Shown here piece after piece: positions 18,269 through 26,472 of a stretch of 64,000 nucleotides of DNA. Numbering within the stretch: the stretch's first letter is position 1; each line of letters starts with the position of its first letter. Origin of the DNA: Variovorax sp. Sphag1AA (GTDB lineage: Bacteria; Pseudomonadota; Gammaproteobacteria; Burkholderiales; Burkholderiaceae_C); the NCBI RefSeq assembly GCF_014192575.1, contig NZ_JACHYC010000011.1, forward strand, positions 62,001-126,000, written 5' to 3'. The notes below the pieces were generated by a model that was not told the DNA's origin, did not search any database, and saw only the letters and a list, made by a program, of their open reading frames with translations. The position numbers and the translations under genes are program-made.

Positions 18269-18617
18269 TTGAACATCCGCCGAGAAGCTCATGCGTACAC
18301 GTCGGCCAACTCGAGCGAGATGCCGACGCTGCAAGAACTCTCGGTCGATCTTGGAAGGAGCGATCAGGAATTCATTGCCTTTGTAGCGACGCTCGGTCCC
18401 AGCCAATTGGCCGAGCGAATCGATTTCGCGCTCACTGACGGCGCACCGGGGTGCATGTCGCGAGGAAATGCTCATGCACGTCGTCACGCACGGAATCGGT
18501 CATCGCGGTCAGGTCAGCGCAGTGATGCTGCTCAACTCGGTAGCACCGGCCAGGGACGGCTTCACTACCTATCTGCATGAGGTGGAGGCGTCGACTCGAA
18601 GGCGGGCCGTGGCCTGA
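18269..18617 (+). pseudogene. DinB family protein, truncated and frameshifted
   Basis: The frame starting near 18269 (TTG after GGGAGGG) carries a DinB-like middle region (SDQEFIAFVATLGPSQLAER). Around 18463-18467 the homology moves to another frame, where EEMLMHVVTHGIGHRGQVSA and YLHEVE continue to a TGA at 18615-18617. One base appears to have been lost at the switch. The HVVTHGIGHRGQ segment holds the metal-ligand histidines of the DinB four-helix bundle. The first 60-70 residues expected for the family are missing. This is therefore a remnant of a DinB-type thiol-dependent or metalloenzyme-like protein, not an intact gene. Confidence 0.6.
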
Positions 18618-18630
18618 AGACCGTTGGGTC

Positions 18631-18800
18631 TCAGAACCGGTATCGCATCGCTAGCGTGTCATTGCGCGGCGCACCGTAGGTAGTCTGGTATGTATCGAAC
18701 ATGCCGTCGTACGTCCGGTCCGTGGCCGCATAGGGAACCGCCGAATCTGGTACGTGAGCGCTGGGGCATCGATTCCATCGGTCAGATCCTCACTCGTTGA
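18631..18800 (-). pseudogene. C-terminal remnant of an outer-membrane receptor (TonB-dependent type)
   Basis: On the minus strand, a frame ending at a TGA (18631-18633) closes with GAPRNDTLAMRYRF. This is the classic last beta-strand of TonB-dependent receptors, with a terminal Phe. Further upstream a second frame reads EDLTDGIDAPALTYQIR, suggesting one more frameshift near 18748. No start codon or plug domain is present, so this is a decayed 3' end. The stretch 18801-18960 holds only the promoter and ribosome site (GAGGGATG) of the next gene. Confidence 0.42.
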
Positions 18801-18960
18801 GCTTCGAATCACGATGGGTTGGCAGAGGGCCGGGCCACCCGTTGTTGACCGGCGGGCCAGAAGCCCCTAAGCTAAAACCAAAGCACTACTAAAACAGGGC
18901 CTAGGGTCAATCGCCCTCGGCCAATCTCGCCGGTGTTCCGGCCGCCGCGAGGGATGAGCC

Positions 18961-20055
18961 ATGAAGACGCCCATCGATCGGTCGATTGAAGCCGCGCATC
19001 ATCTCGCGGATGCCGAGCCACCGCCGTGGCGCGACATCATCGCTGGCGCATGCGACTTCCTCGGGGCCACCGGCGGGGTGTTCATCCAGATGGAGGACAG
19101 GCAGTTCGTCACCACACTCCAGGACTTCGGCACCGACCCGGCCGCCGTGCGTGACTACCAGGAGCACTTCCACTCTTATGACATCCTATTGCCCTGGAGC
19201 GACTCCGCAGCCGGAAGATGGCTCGATACGGAGCGCGTGATGTCAAAGGCGCAGCTCATCGCTAACGAGTATTACGCGGATTTCATGTGCAAGCACCGCA
19301 TGCCTCAAATCCTTTGCCACTTCCTAGAGTCCGAACCCCATCACACCGCGACCATCAGCTTTCAGCGGGAGCATGCTGCGCCTGGACACGGAATCGATGA
19401 ACTTTTCGCGAGCACTCCAGTTCGTCACTTCCTCGCGTCGGCGCGAGATGCGCTGCGCCTGCGTCGTGAGCGGGAATCAGCCTGGCTTCAGTCAGTTCAG
19501 CTGGCGTTCGAGCAATTTGACGAAGGCGTCGCCCTGATCGAGCGGTCTGGACGGGTGGCGCATCTTTCCGAGACTGCGGCGGCCGCATTGGGCGGCCCCC
19601 ACGAACTCAGGTTGCGCGCCGGCCGCCTGTGGCATCCCGACGACCGTATCCGGCGGATCCTGGAAGACTCGATTGCGCGCGCACACATTGGCGCAGCGGT
19701 GGGCCCGCTGGTGGTGCCGTCGATTGCTGCGCCGAGCCTGGTGCTGACGCTGCAGTTCGTGCTGGCTCAGTGGCCGCGTCAGACAGGCCGCGCCCCCGCG
19801 CTACTATGCAGAGTCAAGCCCCATGATCGCTGCGGTCCTCCGCCAACAATGAAGGCGCTCGCCGCCGTCTATCAGCTTACCGAGGCGGAGTTGGGCGTGT
19901 TGCAAGAGCTCGTGGCAGGCAAGTCCGCCCAGGAAATTGCCGACGAGACGAACACGTCGCTGAACAACATCCGCAAGCGCATCGACATGCTCCTGAGCAA
20001 GACGGGCTGCTCAAAGCAATCAGCTCTCATCCGACTGGCCACCTCCGGTCATTGA
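18961..20055 (+). CDS. LuxR-family transcriptional regulator with an N-terminal sensor-like region
   Basis: A 364-residue protein whose last 65 residues form a LuxR-type helix-turn-helix (LTEAELGVLQELVAGKSAQE, then NNIRKRIDMLLSKTGC). The first 230 residues contain no motif I can name firmly but resemble the PAS/GAF-like sensing part of LuxR regulators, with a FDEGVALIERSGRV segment typical of a PAS start. No receiver aspartate pattern is seen, so it is probably not a two-component regulator. It stands alone between remnants, upstream of a lipoprotein gene, and its target is unknown. Confidence 0.8.
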   Translation: MKTPIDRSIEAAHHLADAEPPPWRDIIAGACDFLGATGGVFIQMEDRQFVTTLQDFGTDPAAVRDYQEHFHSYDILLPWSDSAAGRWLDTERVMSKAQLIANEYYADFMCKHRMPQILCHFLESEPHHTATISFQREHAAPGHGIDELFASTPVRHFLASARDALRLRRERESAWLQSVQLAFEQFDEGVALIERSGRVAHLSETAAAALGGPHELRLRAGRLWHPDDRIRRILEDSIARAHIGAAVGPLVVPSIAAPSLVLTLQFVLAQWPRQTGRAPALLCRVKPHDRCGPPPTMKALAAVYQLTEAELGVLQELVAGKSAQEIADETNTSLNNIRKRIDMLLSKTGCSKQSALIRLATSGH

Positions 20056-20133
20056 AGCCTCTCGGCGGGGCTGGAAATAACGCCGGCCGGGTAGCCTGTC
20101 AATACCAGAACGCGTATTTCTGGCGACGAATGG

Positions 20134-20159
20134 TGCTCCTAGGATTTTCACAAGGAGCA
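20134..20159 (+). other. Hairpin in the 5' leader of the lipoprotein gene
   Basis: TGCTCCT at 20134-20140 is perfectly complementary to AGGAGCA at 20153-20159, with a 12-nt loop. It lies 23 bp before the lipoprotein start and has no following T-run, so it is not an obvious terminator. It may affect message stability; the role is not established. Confidence 0.3.
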
Positions 20160-20182
20160 TCCAGCTCCATTTGGAGGGCGCC

Positions 20183-20398
20183 ATGAGATTCGTTGCAGCA
20201 ATTCTTGTCGCATGTTCGGTATCCGGCGCGATCGCCGGCTGCGCCGGGGGAGGTGGCCGCACCTACAGCTCCGGCTCCTCAGCGTCCCAGGGAAGCTACG
20301 ACCCATCTGCAGTGAAACGGGCGTCGTCTCCAACGACTACATCGACTCCGAAGCCTTCAAGCCTTCCGTCCGGCGGCCCAGCCAGAGGCGTGCATTGA
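20183..20398 (+). CDS. Small putative lipoprotein
   Basis: A 71-residue protein with a signal peptide and a lipobox (AIAGC) near residues 17-21, followed by a Gly-rich linker and a low-complexity Ser/Thr/Pro tail. It should be lipidated and anchored to a membrane. The start at 20183 follows GGAGGG. The stop is 2 bp before the next gene, which also encodes a secreted protein, so the two are probably co-expressed. I recognise no family. Confidence 0.6.
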   Translation: MRFVAAILVACSVSGAIAGCAGGGGRTYSSGSSASQGSYDPSAVKRASSPTTTSTPKPSSLPSGGPARGVH

Positions 20399-20400
20399 TC

Positions 20401-21903
20401 ATGTCGCAGACGCCTTTTGGGCCGATAGTGGCCGCGATTGGATGTCTACTCCTCTGCACCCCATCTCAGGCCGAATTGGTTGCGAGCGTTGAGGAATGCA
20501 AGAGCTTGCTAGCGCAAGCGCGACAGGAGAGAAGCGCTGTAATTGACAGGCAGGTTCAATGCGACATGCAGAGTGGATTTAGCGGATTGACGAGATGCTA
20601 CGGTCAAAACGCACCGCTCCAAAAGCTCGAGGAAAAGGCGGATCAACGGGTCAAGAGTCTCGACGAGACGTGCTCCCAGATGGAGGCGGCACAGAGGACC
20701 AGGGAAAGGCAGGAGGCGAGCGCGAGGGCCGAGGAACAGGCGCGGATGTCCTCGCTACAGGCTCAGCAACGTTACGCACGCGAGAAGCAGGTTTCCATCG
20801 AGCTCGCTCTGAAAAGCCAAGCCGCTCCGCCCGCGCCCGCCAGGGCCGCCGCCGCGCCGCGCATCCGACCGGGCATGAACTCTGCACAACTCGGAGCCGC
20901 TCTCTACGAAGCCTTGGCTGGTGGCAGCGAGGGCGAATCGGATGATGCGCAATCAGATTCCTCGGCGGCGGAGTCTTCGGTCGCCTCGAGTGCCCCGAGT
21001 AGTGGCCGCAGCGGAATGACGGAAAGCCAAAGGAAGTACGCCGAGATTCATGATCGTGCGGATGCGACACGCAAAGACATCTACAAGAACGACGACATCG
21101 ACCCTGTGGTCTCAAAGAACATCGACAGGTCGTGGAAGCAATTGAGAAAGATGAATCTTTCGACCGCTGGGAAGATGGACCACGCAATCGACGACATCAA
21201 CTCCATCACAACTGGAGTTGCGCCCGCAGAGCCTTCCAAGCCCGGCGCTGCGCGTCAAAAGGAGTCGACTGCGAGGGGCGCCGGGGACGGCTTCTTGCCC
21301 ACGGAGGCGTGCAGCGATTTGGTTGAATCGGGGCTGGCGCCCGATGTCGTTGCTCAGGCGAACGGGAAGATTCCACGATTGGGCCCGCTGCCGGGCTACT
21401 CAACGACCTTGAGCAGCCAATTTGGCGAGCAGCGCGTGACGATGAGAGGTTGCGGGCAAGCCTTGGTGTTGCGCACAGAGATCGCGAGTGGAGGAGGAAG
21501 CCGGCGCACCATCTTGTTGAGAGGCTATCCGCATGTCCGGCCCCTCGTAGACTCGGTTGAGCCAAACTTCGCGACTGTCGGACTGGATGCGCAACCGTAT
21601 GACAGCAGGGAGGGCGACTTCACTTATACGATTCGAAATTCGCGATTGACCGGCGGCCAGGTTCTGTCGACGGTCTGTTCGGGCGTCCGACTCAGGGCCT
21701 CAGCCCCAGAGTTCGATTACAAGGTGTCTTGCGTGACGGATGGCTTTACTGAAGTCTTTGAACTTGCCATTGATGCCTCCAACGAGTTCTCGTGGCGTCT
21801 GGACCATGGAGGCACTCATACAGCTTTTGTCTCGGATGATGCCCCTCGACGCTCAAGTGGCGGTGGCAGCAAGATCAGCTCGGCGTCGCCGAAGCACAAA
21901 TGA
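20401..21903 (+). CDS. Uncharacterised secreted protein with a coiled-coil segment
   Basis: A 500-residue protein. A signal peptide ends near PSQA (about residue 23). Residues about 60-130 are rich in Glu, Gln, Arg and Ala and look like a coiled coil. An Ala/Pro and Ser-rich linker follows (about 135-205), and a C-terminal region with alternating hydrophobic beta-like strands (about 330-480). Cys pairs in the N-terminal and C-terminal parts may form disulfides. It follows the lipoprotein gene by 2 bp; a longer in-frame start at 20212 would run through that gene. I cannot assign a function. Confidence 0.65.
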   Translation: MSQTPFGPIVAAIGCLLLCTPSQAELVASVEECKSLLAQARQERSAVIDRQVQCDMQSGFSGLTRCYGQNAPLQKLEEKADQRVKSLDETCSQMEAAQRTRERQEASARAEEQARMSSLQAQQRYAREKQVSIELALKSQAAPPAPARAAAAPRIRPGMNSAQLGAALYEALAGGSEGESDDAQSDSSAAESSVASSAPSSGRSGMTESQRKYAEIHDRADATRKDIYKNDDIDPVVSKNIDRSWKQLRKMNLSTAGKMDHAIDDINSITTGVAPAEPSKPGAARQKESTARGAGDGFLPTEACSDLVESGLAPDVVAQANGKIPRLGPLPGYSTTLSSQFGEQRVTMRGCGQALVLRTEIASGGGSRRTILLRGYPHVRPLVDSVEPNFATVGLDAQPYDSREGDFTYTIRNSRLTGGQVLSTVCSGVRLRASAPEFDYKVSCVTDGFTEVFELAIDASNEFSWRLDHGGTHTAFVSDDAPRRSSGGGSKISSASPKHK

Positions 21904-22531
21904 GCGAGCGTCGCCGCGCACGCGCGAGTCTGGGCACGCTGTCCGGATAGGCCTCCGCCGGCGAGCCCCGAAGCCCCTACAACGAAGCGCCCTGCCCCTG
22001 CAGGCCCCGGGCGCCGCTATCCGAGCCCGAAAGCTCCGACCCCGAAGCGCTCCGCCACCGGAGAGGTCTAATCTCGAAGGCTTCTTGCCCGGTGCGTTTC
22101 GCAGTCGGGGTGGTGCGTGCCCGAATGCTTCGATACCTCGCCCAGTGTCACGAGTGTGATCGTGATGTTCACCACACCGATGCGCTCCATTGCCGAAACG
22201 CGCGAGGCCGCTCGTTCGGCGGGACGTCCGAGCGCGTCGATGGGGCGCCCGAACGCTAAGCCGATGGCCTGGATTTGCGGGAAGTGCTCAGTGATGTAGT
22301 GACGTTCATATGCCTACACTCCGGTGCTTCCCGCGCTACACGCGTGATCGATTGACGGCTGTTTTTCAATCCCCTGGCGAGGCCCGCACGCCTGAAAGCA
22401 CGTTGCTGACCAAGAACTGACTGACCAAGCGAGGACCAGGCATCGTTCATTCAAGTTGCTAACAATTGCCCTTCGGTCTGTGGACGCGGATACTACGGAT
22501 CGTGTCGCTGTATCCGATGAGGGCATATGTC
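21904..22531. other. Intergenic stretch with no recognised gene
   Basis: About 630 bp separate the secreted protein from the cyclase gene. The first 200 bp are GC-rich and show near-repeats of a CCCGAAGC-type motif. On the minus strand a frame of about 80 codons is open between roughly 22070 and 22316 (containing TEHFPQIQAIGLAFGRP) but has no start codon or family I recognise, so it may be a remnant. The last 60 bp supply the ribosome site (GAGGG) of the cyclase gene. Confidence 0.35.
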
Positions 22532-24313
22532 ATGAACAGCACCGACCAAAGGGATCGCCTCGTTGCGATCCTGGCAGCAGACGCTGCAGGGTACTCGCTC
22601 ATGATGTCGTTGGACGCGCTCGCTACGGTGACCGCACTCGAAGCGGCGCGAGAGATCTTCAAGACACAAATCGAAGCCAAGCAAGGCCGCATCATCGACA
22701 TGGCGGGGGACTCCGTGCTGGCCGTTTTCGAAACGGCAACGGGCGCAGTCTCAGCGGCTCTAGCTGTCCAAGAGCAGATCAATGCCTTGGCCGAAACAGC
22801 ATCTGAAGGTCGGCGGATGCTTTTTCGCATTGGCCTGCATCTGGGCGATGTGATCGAGAAGGCTGACGGAACGGTTTATGGCGACGGCGTGAATATCGCT
22901 GCGCGGCTCGAGGGGCTTGCCGAGCCCGGAGGCATTGCCGTATCCGCTTCGATGCGAAGTGCCGTAAAGGGAAAGATTCCAGCGGACTTCCAGGACCGTG
23001 GTGAGCAACAGGTTAAGAATATTGCCGACCCCGTCCGCGTCTATGCTGGGCGAGCCGCTGACAACCTCCTGCTTGCCATCACTGGAGTCGATGTCTCGAA
23101 ACCAGTCGCAGGTTTTGGCGGACGGCCTGCACTTGCCGTGATGCCATTTGCCAACCTTTCGGGCGATACGGAGCAGGAATACTTCGCAGATGGTCTGGCA
23201 GAGGACATTCTGACCCGCTTGGCACTGTGGCGCTGCTTGCCTGTCATCGCGAGGAATTCGAGTTTCGCGTTCAAGGGGCGCCCCGTCGACTCCAAGGTGG
23301 TGGGGCGCGAGCTTGGCGCCCACTATGTGCTGGAAGGCAGCGTGCGCAAAGTGGACCACCGGGTGCGCGTGAACGGGCGCCTTGTCGACACGACTACCGG
23401 TCATCAGATCTGGGCGGAGCGCTATGACCGAGAACTTCAAGATCTATTTGCGATCCAGGACGACCTGGCCGATGGCATAGTTGGCGCGCTCGAAGGGGCG
23501 GTCGGTCTGGCGGAAACCGAGCGCGCGCACCTTAAGAAGCCCGGCAGCCTTGACGCCTGGGACTCATTCCAACGAGGGATGTGGCACTTACAGCGCTTCC
23601 GCCGAGAGGATCTCGTGGCCGCTGTACCCCTGTTTCGCAGGTCGATTCAACTCGACTCGGGCCTCGCTGGCCCGCACTCGGGAGTTGCCGCCGTGCGCCT
23701 ATGCGAAGCCTGGTTCCTTTGGACCACCAATCCACGGGAAGCACTTGCAGAGGCCAAGGCGTGCGCGCTCGCCGCAATCGCGATTGATCCCCTCGACGCG
23801 ATGGCGTACGGGATCCTCGGCTATGTACTCGCCCGCACTGGCAAACATGACGAAGCGCTTGCCATGTGCCAGAGCGCGATTGAGCACAATCCAAGCTACG
23901 CAGCGGCGTATGCGGCGCTAGCAACCACTCGGCTGTTTTGCGGGGAGTACGCACTGGGCATAGAGGCCATAGAGAAGGCATTGCGAATAAGCCCACAAGA
24001 TTCGATGCTGCAAAACCATCTCTCACTGCTTTCACTAGGGCACTATCTTGCGCGCAACTATGAGAGAGCGGCAGAAGTTGCGAAGCTGACAGTGCTGCGC
24101 GACCCACACTTTCCGTCGGGATGGCGCTGTCTGGCCATTGCGCTCGGTCAAGTTGGCGATTTTGAGCAAGCAAGGGAAGCGCTGGAACAATGCATGGCGC
24201 TGCTACCAGGCTTTACGACCGAACAGGCAGCTCGCGCCTCATTGGGATTTCGCGATGAGGCCGTCTTTCAGCACTGGCTCACGGGCTTGCGCAAGGCGGG
24301 CTGGAGAGGCTGA
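22532..24313 (+). CDS. Class III adenylate/guanylate cyclase domain protein with C-terminal TPR repeats
   Basis: A 593-residue protein. Residues about 8-165 form a class III nucleotide cyclase domain with both metal-binding Asp regions (AILAADAAGYS and DMAGDSVLAVF) and a YGDGVNIAARLEGLA segment. Residues about 200-320 match the FlgO/TolB-like region seen in this group (AVMPFANLSGDTEQEYFADG, then YVLEGSVRK). The C-terminal 250 residues are TPR-like. Such proteins are common in rhizobia and Burkholderiales; few have been assayed. The start at 22532 follows GAGGG; an in-frame ATG at 22517 is possible. It is monocistronic. Confidence 0.88.
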   Translation: MNSTDQRDRLVAILAADAAGYSLMMSLDALATVTALEAAREIFKTQIEAKQGRIIDMAGDSVLAVFETATGAVSAALAVQEQINALAETASEGRRMLFRIGLHLGDVIEKADGTVYGDGVNIAARLEGLAEPGGIAVSASMRSAVKGKIPADFQDRGEQQVKNIADPVRVYAGRAADNLLLAITGVDVSKPVAGFGGRPALAVMPFANLSGDTEQEYFADGLAEDILTRLALWRCLPVIARNSSFAFKGRPVDSKVVGRELGAHYVLEGSVRKVDHRVRVNGRLVDTTTGHQIWAERYDRELQDLFAIQDDLADGIVGALEGAVGLAETERAHLKKPGSLDAWDSFQRGMWHLQRFRREDLVAAVPLFRRSIQLDSGLAGPHSGVAAVRLCEAWFLWTTNPREALAEAKACALAAIAIDPLDAMAYGILGYVLARTGKHDEALAMCQSAIEHNPSYAAAYAALATTRLFCGEYALGIEAIEKALRISPQDSMLQNHLSLLSLGHYLARNYERAAEVAKLTVLRDPHFPSGWRCLAIALGQVGDFEQAREALEQCMALLPGFTTEQAARASLGFRDEAVFQHWLTGLRKAGWRG

Positions 24314-24451
24314 AAGAATCCAGCGGCTCCGTGCGGCAGCGATAGCGAGCGAGCCGCTCGATCCTCCGATAGGTTGGTTTGGGTCAACATTGGAAATCTG
24401 CGTCTCATTGCGCGAATGCTCATGTCGATCGCGAAGGGACGCCGGCAGGCA

Positions 24452-25375
24452 CTACGACGCGGCTCGAAATGACTGGCCGAGGGAAGCAGGCGTGCTGAGC
24501 CTGATTCGTAGCGGGTTGCTCGAGATGATCACGAGCACCACCACCGTCGCGAGGTAAGGCAACATTGCGAGCAATTGAGAGGGCACAGCAATCCCACGAC
24601 TCTGGGCGAACAATTGGGCGACGGTGATGCCACCAAAGAGATAGGCACCGAGCATGACACGCGCCGGCCTCCAGGTCCCGAAGACGACAAGGGCAAGTGC
24701 GATCCAGCCGCGGCCCGCAGTCATGCCTTCGACCCACATCGGCGTATACATGACGGCGAGGAATGCGCCGCCAACCCCCGCGGTCGCGCCGCCGAACATC
24801 GTGGCCAGATAGCGGATCCGAGTCACTGGCAGTCCCAACGCATGCGCCGATTGGGGCGACTCGCCGACCGACCGAAGCTTGAGGCCGGCCCGGCTGCGAT
24901 ACAGGAACCACCAAACTGCGCCCAATAGCATCCAGGATGCATAGACCAGCGGCTGATGTGAGAACAGCATCGGTCCGAGCACGGGCAGAGCAGACAACCC
25001 CGGCAATGGCAACACGGGTTGCGTTGGAAGCACGATGTTCAGATAGGCTTGGCCAACGTAGGCGCTGAGGCCCACGCCGAAGATCGACAGAGCCAGCCCG
25101 CAGGCAACCTGATTGGCCATCAGGGTCAACGTGAGGAAGGCGAACAACAGCGCCATGGCGGCGCCAGCGAGCATGCCTGCCGCGACCCCAGTCCAGAGGC
25201 TGCCAGTTCCCGACGCGGCAGCGAATGCGGCGATGGCACCGACGAGCATCTCGCCCTCGACACCCAGATTGAGTACTCCAGATCGTTCAGTGACCAGTTC
25301 ACCCAGAGCAGCGAAGGCGATAGCGGTCCCTGCGCCGATCGTGGCGATCACAACGGGAACAAGTGCATCGATCAT
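24452..25375 (-). CDS. ABC transporter permease (BMP-type nucleoside/purine importer), second permease
   Basis: A 307-residue inner-membrane permease with about 8-10 hydrophobic segments and the GVLNLGVEGEMLVGA signature shared by this BPD_transp_2 family. It pairs with the larger permease, whose stop it overlaps (ATGA). With the ATPase and the BMP-family binding protein upstream it forms an importer for nucleosides, purine bases or similar ring compounds. It is the last gene of the seven-gene minus-strand operon that begins with xdhA. Confidence 0.9.
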   Translation of the reverse strand: MIDALVPVVIATIGAGTAIAFAALGELVTERSGVLNLGVEGEMLVGAIAAFAAASGTGSLWTGVAAGMLAGAAMALLFAFLTLTLMANQVACGLALSIFGVGLSAYVGQAYLNIVLPTQPVLPLPGLSALPVLGPMLFSHQPLVYASWMLLGAVWWFLYRSRAGLKLRSVGESPQSAHALGLPVTRIRYLATMFGGATAGVGGAFLAVMYTPMWVEGMTAGRGWIALALVVFGTWRPARVMLGAYLFGGITVAQLFAQSRGIAVPSQLLAMLPYLATVVVLVIISSNPLRIRLSTPASLGQSFRAAS

Positions 25376-26472
25376 GCGAAGACTCCCTGCTTGGCTGCAC
25401 CGGTCCGTGGACGGCGGAACTCGATTCGAATCCGGTAGCTAACGAGCACATCAGTCCCGAGAAGGATGAACAAGAGGATGCCCTGGAATAGACCGGTGAT
25501 GGCTGCTGGCATGTTGAGGTTGAGCTGCGCGGCTTCTCCGCCAAGATAGAGCAAGGCCATTAGCAGGCTCGCGAGAACAATGCCGACCGGATGCAGGCGC
25601 CCGACGAAGGCCACGATGATGGCGGCGAACCCGTAGCCGGGCGACACCACCGGAAGCAATTGCCCGATAGGCCCCGCCACTTCGCCCACGCCCGCCAGAC
25701 CGGCGGCAACACCTCCTGCGAGCATGCCGACCCAAACAGTCTTCCGGGCATTAATCCCGGCATACGAGGCTGCAGCACTGGACATCCCGGCCACGCGCAT
25801 CTGGTAGCCAAGAAGACTCTTGCTCATGAAGATCCATCCAAGTGCAACCGCCGCCAGCGCAACAAACAGGCTGGTGTTCATGCGCGTTTCATCGATCAGG
25901 ATCGAGAACAGCGCACTACTGTCGAACATACGGGTCTGCGGGAGATTGAAGCCATTTGGATCGCGCCATGGTCCGTAGACCAGGTAGCTCAAGGCAAGCT
26001 GCGCCACATAGGTCAGCATCAGGCTTGTGAGGATCTCGTTGGCGTTGAACCGAGTGCGGAGCAGTGCCGGAACCGCTGCCCATGCCGCGCCACCCAAGGC
26101 CCCGCCGAACATCATCGCCGGCAACAGCCAGCCGCTTTGGACGCCATGGAAATGCACCGCCAGCCCTCCGCCGACGATGGCACCAGCCACCAGTTGGCCT
26201 TCGGCACCAATGTTCCAGACGCTCGCCCGAAAGCCCACGGTTAGTCCCATCGCAATCAGCATCAGCGGTGACGCCTTGAGAGCGAGTTCGCCCAGGCCGG
26301 CAAGGGAGCTGACCGGCGTGATGAACAGGGCCTCGAAAGCCTGCAGCGGACTGCGGCCGAGAATGATGAACAACGCGGTCCCAACCAATCCGGTAAGCAC
26401 GAGGGCAACCAGCGGCGAGGCATAGCGCATGGTGGCCGAGGGTTCCGGCCGGGTTTCAAGTTTGAGCCGCAT
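25372..26472 (-). CDS. ABC transporter permease (BMP-type nucleoside/purine importer), first permease
   Basis: A 366-residue permease with multiple membrane segments and the family signature VWNIGAEGQLVAGAIVGG. Its start overlaps the ATPase gene by 17 bp and its stop overlaps the second permease by 4 bp, so production of all three is tightly coupled. Relatives transport nucleosides in Gram-positive bacteria and purine-like compounds in proteobacteria. The xanthine-dehydrogenase-type genes in the same operon support a purine or related heterocycle as cargo (inference). Confidence 0.9.
   Translation of the reverse strand: MRLKLETRPEPSATMRYASPLVALVLTGLVGTALFIILGRSPLQAFEALFITPVSSLAGLGELALKASPLMLIAMGLTVGFRASVWNIGAEGQLVAGAIVGGGLAVHFHGVQSGWLLPAMMFGGALGGAAWAAVPALLRTRFNANEILTSLMLTYVAQLALSYLVYGPWRDPNGFNLPQTRMFDSSALFSILIDETRMNTSLFVALAAVALGWIFMSKSLLGYQMRVAGMSSAAASYAGINARKTVWVGMLAGGVAAGLAGVGEVAGPIGQLLPVVSPGYGFAAIIVAFVGRLHPVGIVLASLLMALLYLGGEAAQLNLNMPAAITGLFQGILLFILLGTDVLVSYRIRIEFRRPRTGAAKQGVFA

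Noticed and set aside
22070..22316. Minus-strand frame of about 80 codons in the 21.9-22.5 kb gap
   Set aside because: No start codon, ribosome site or recognised family; mentioned only in the gap description.
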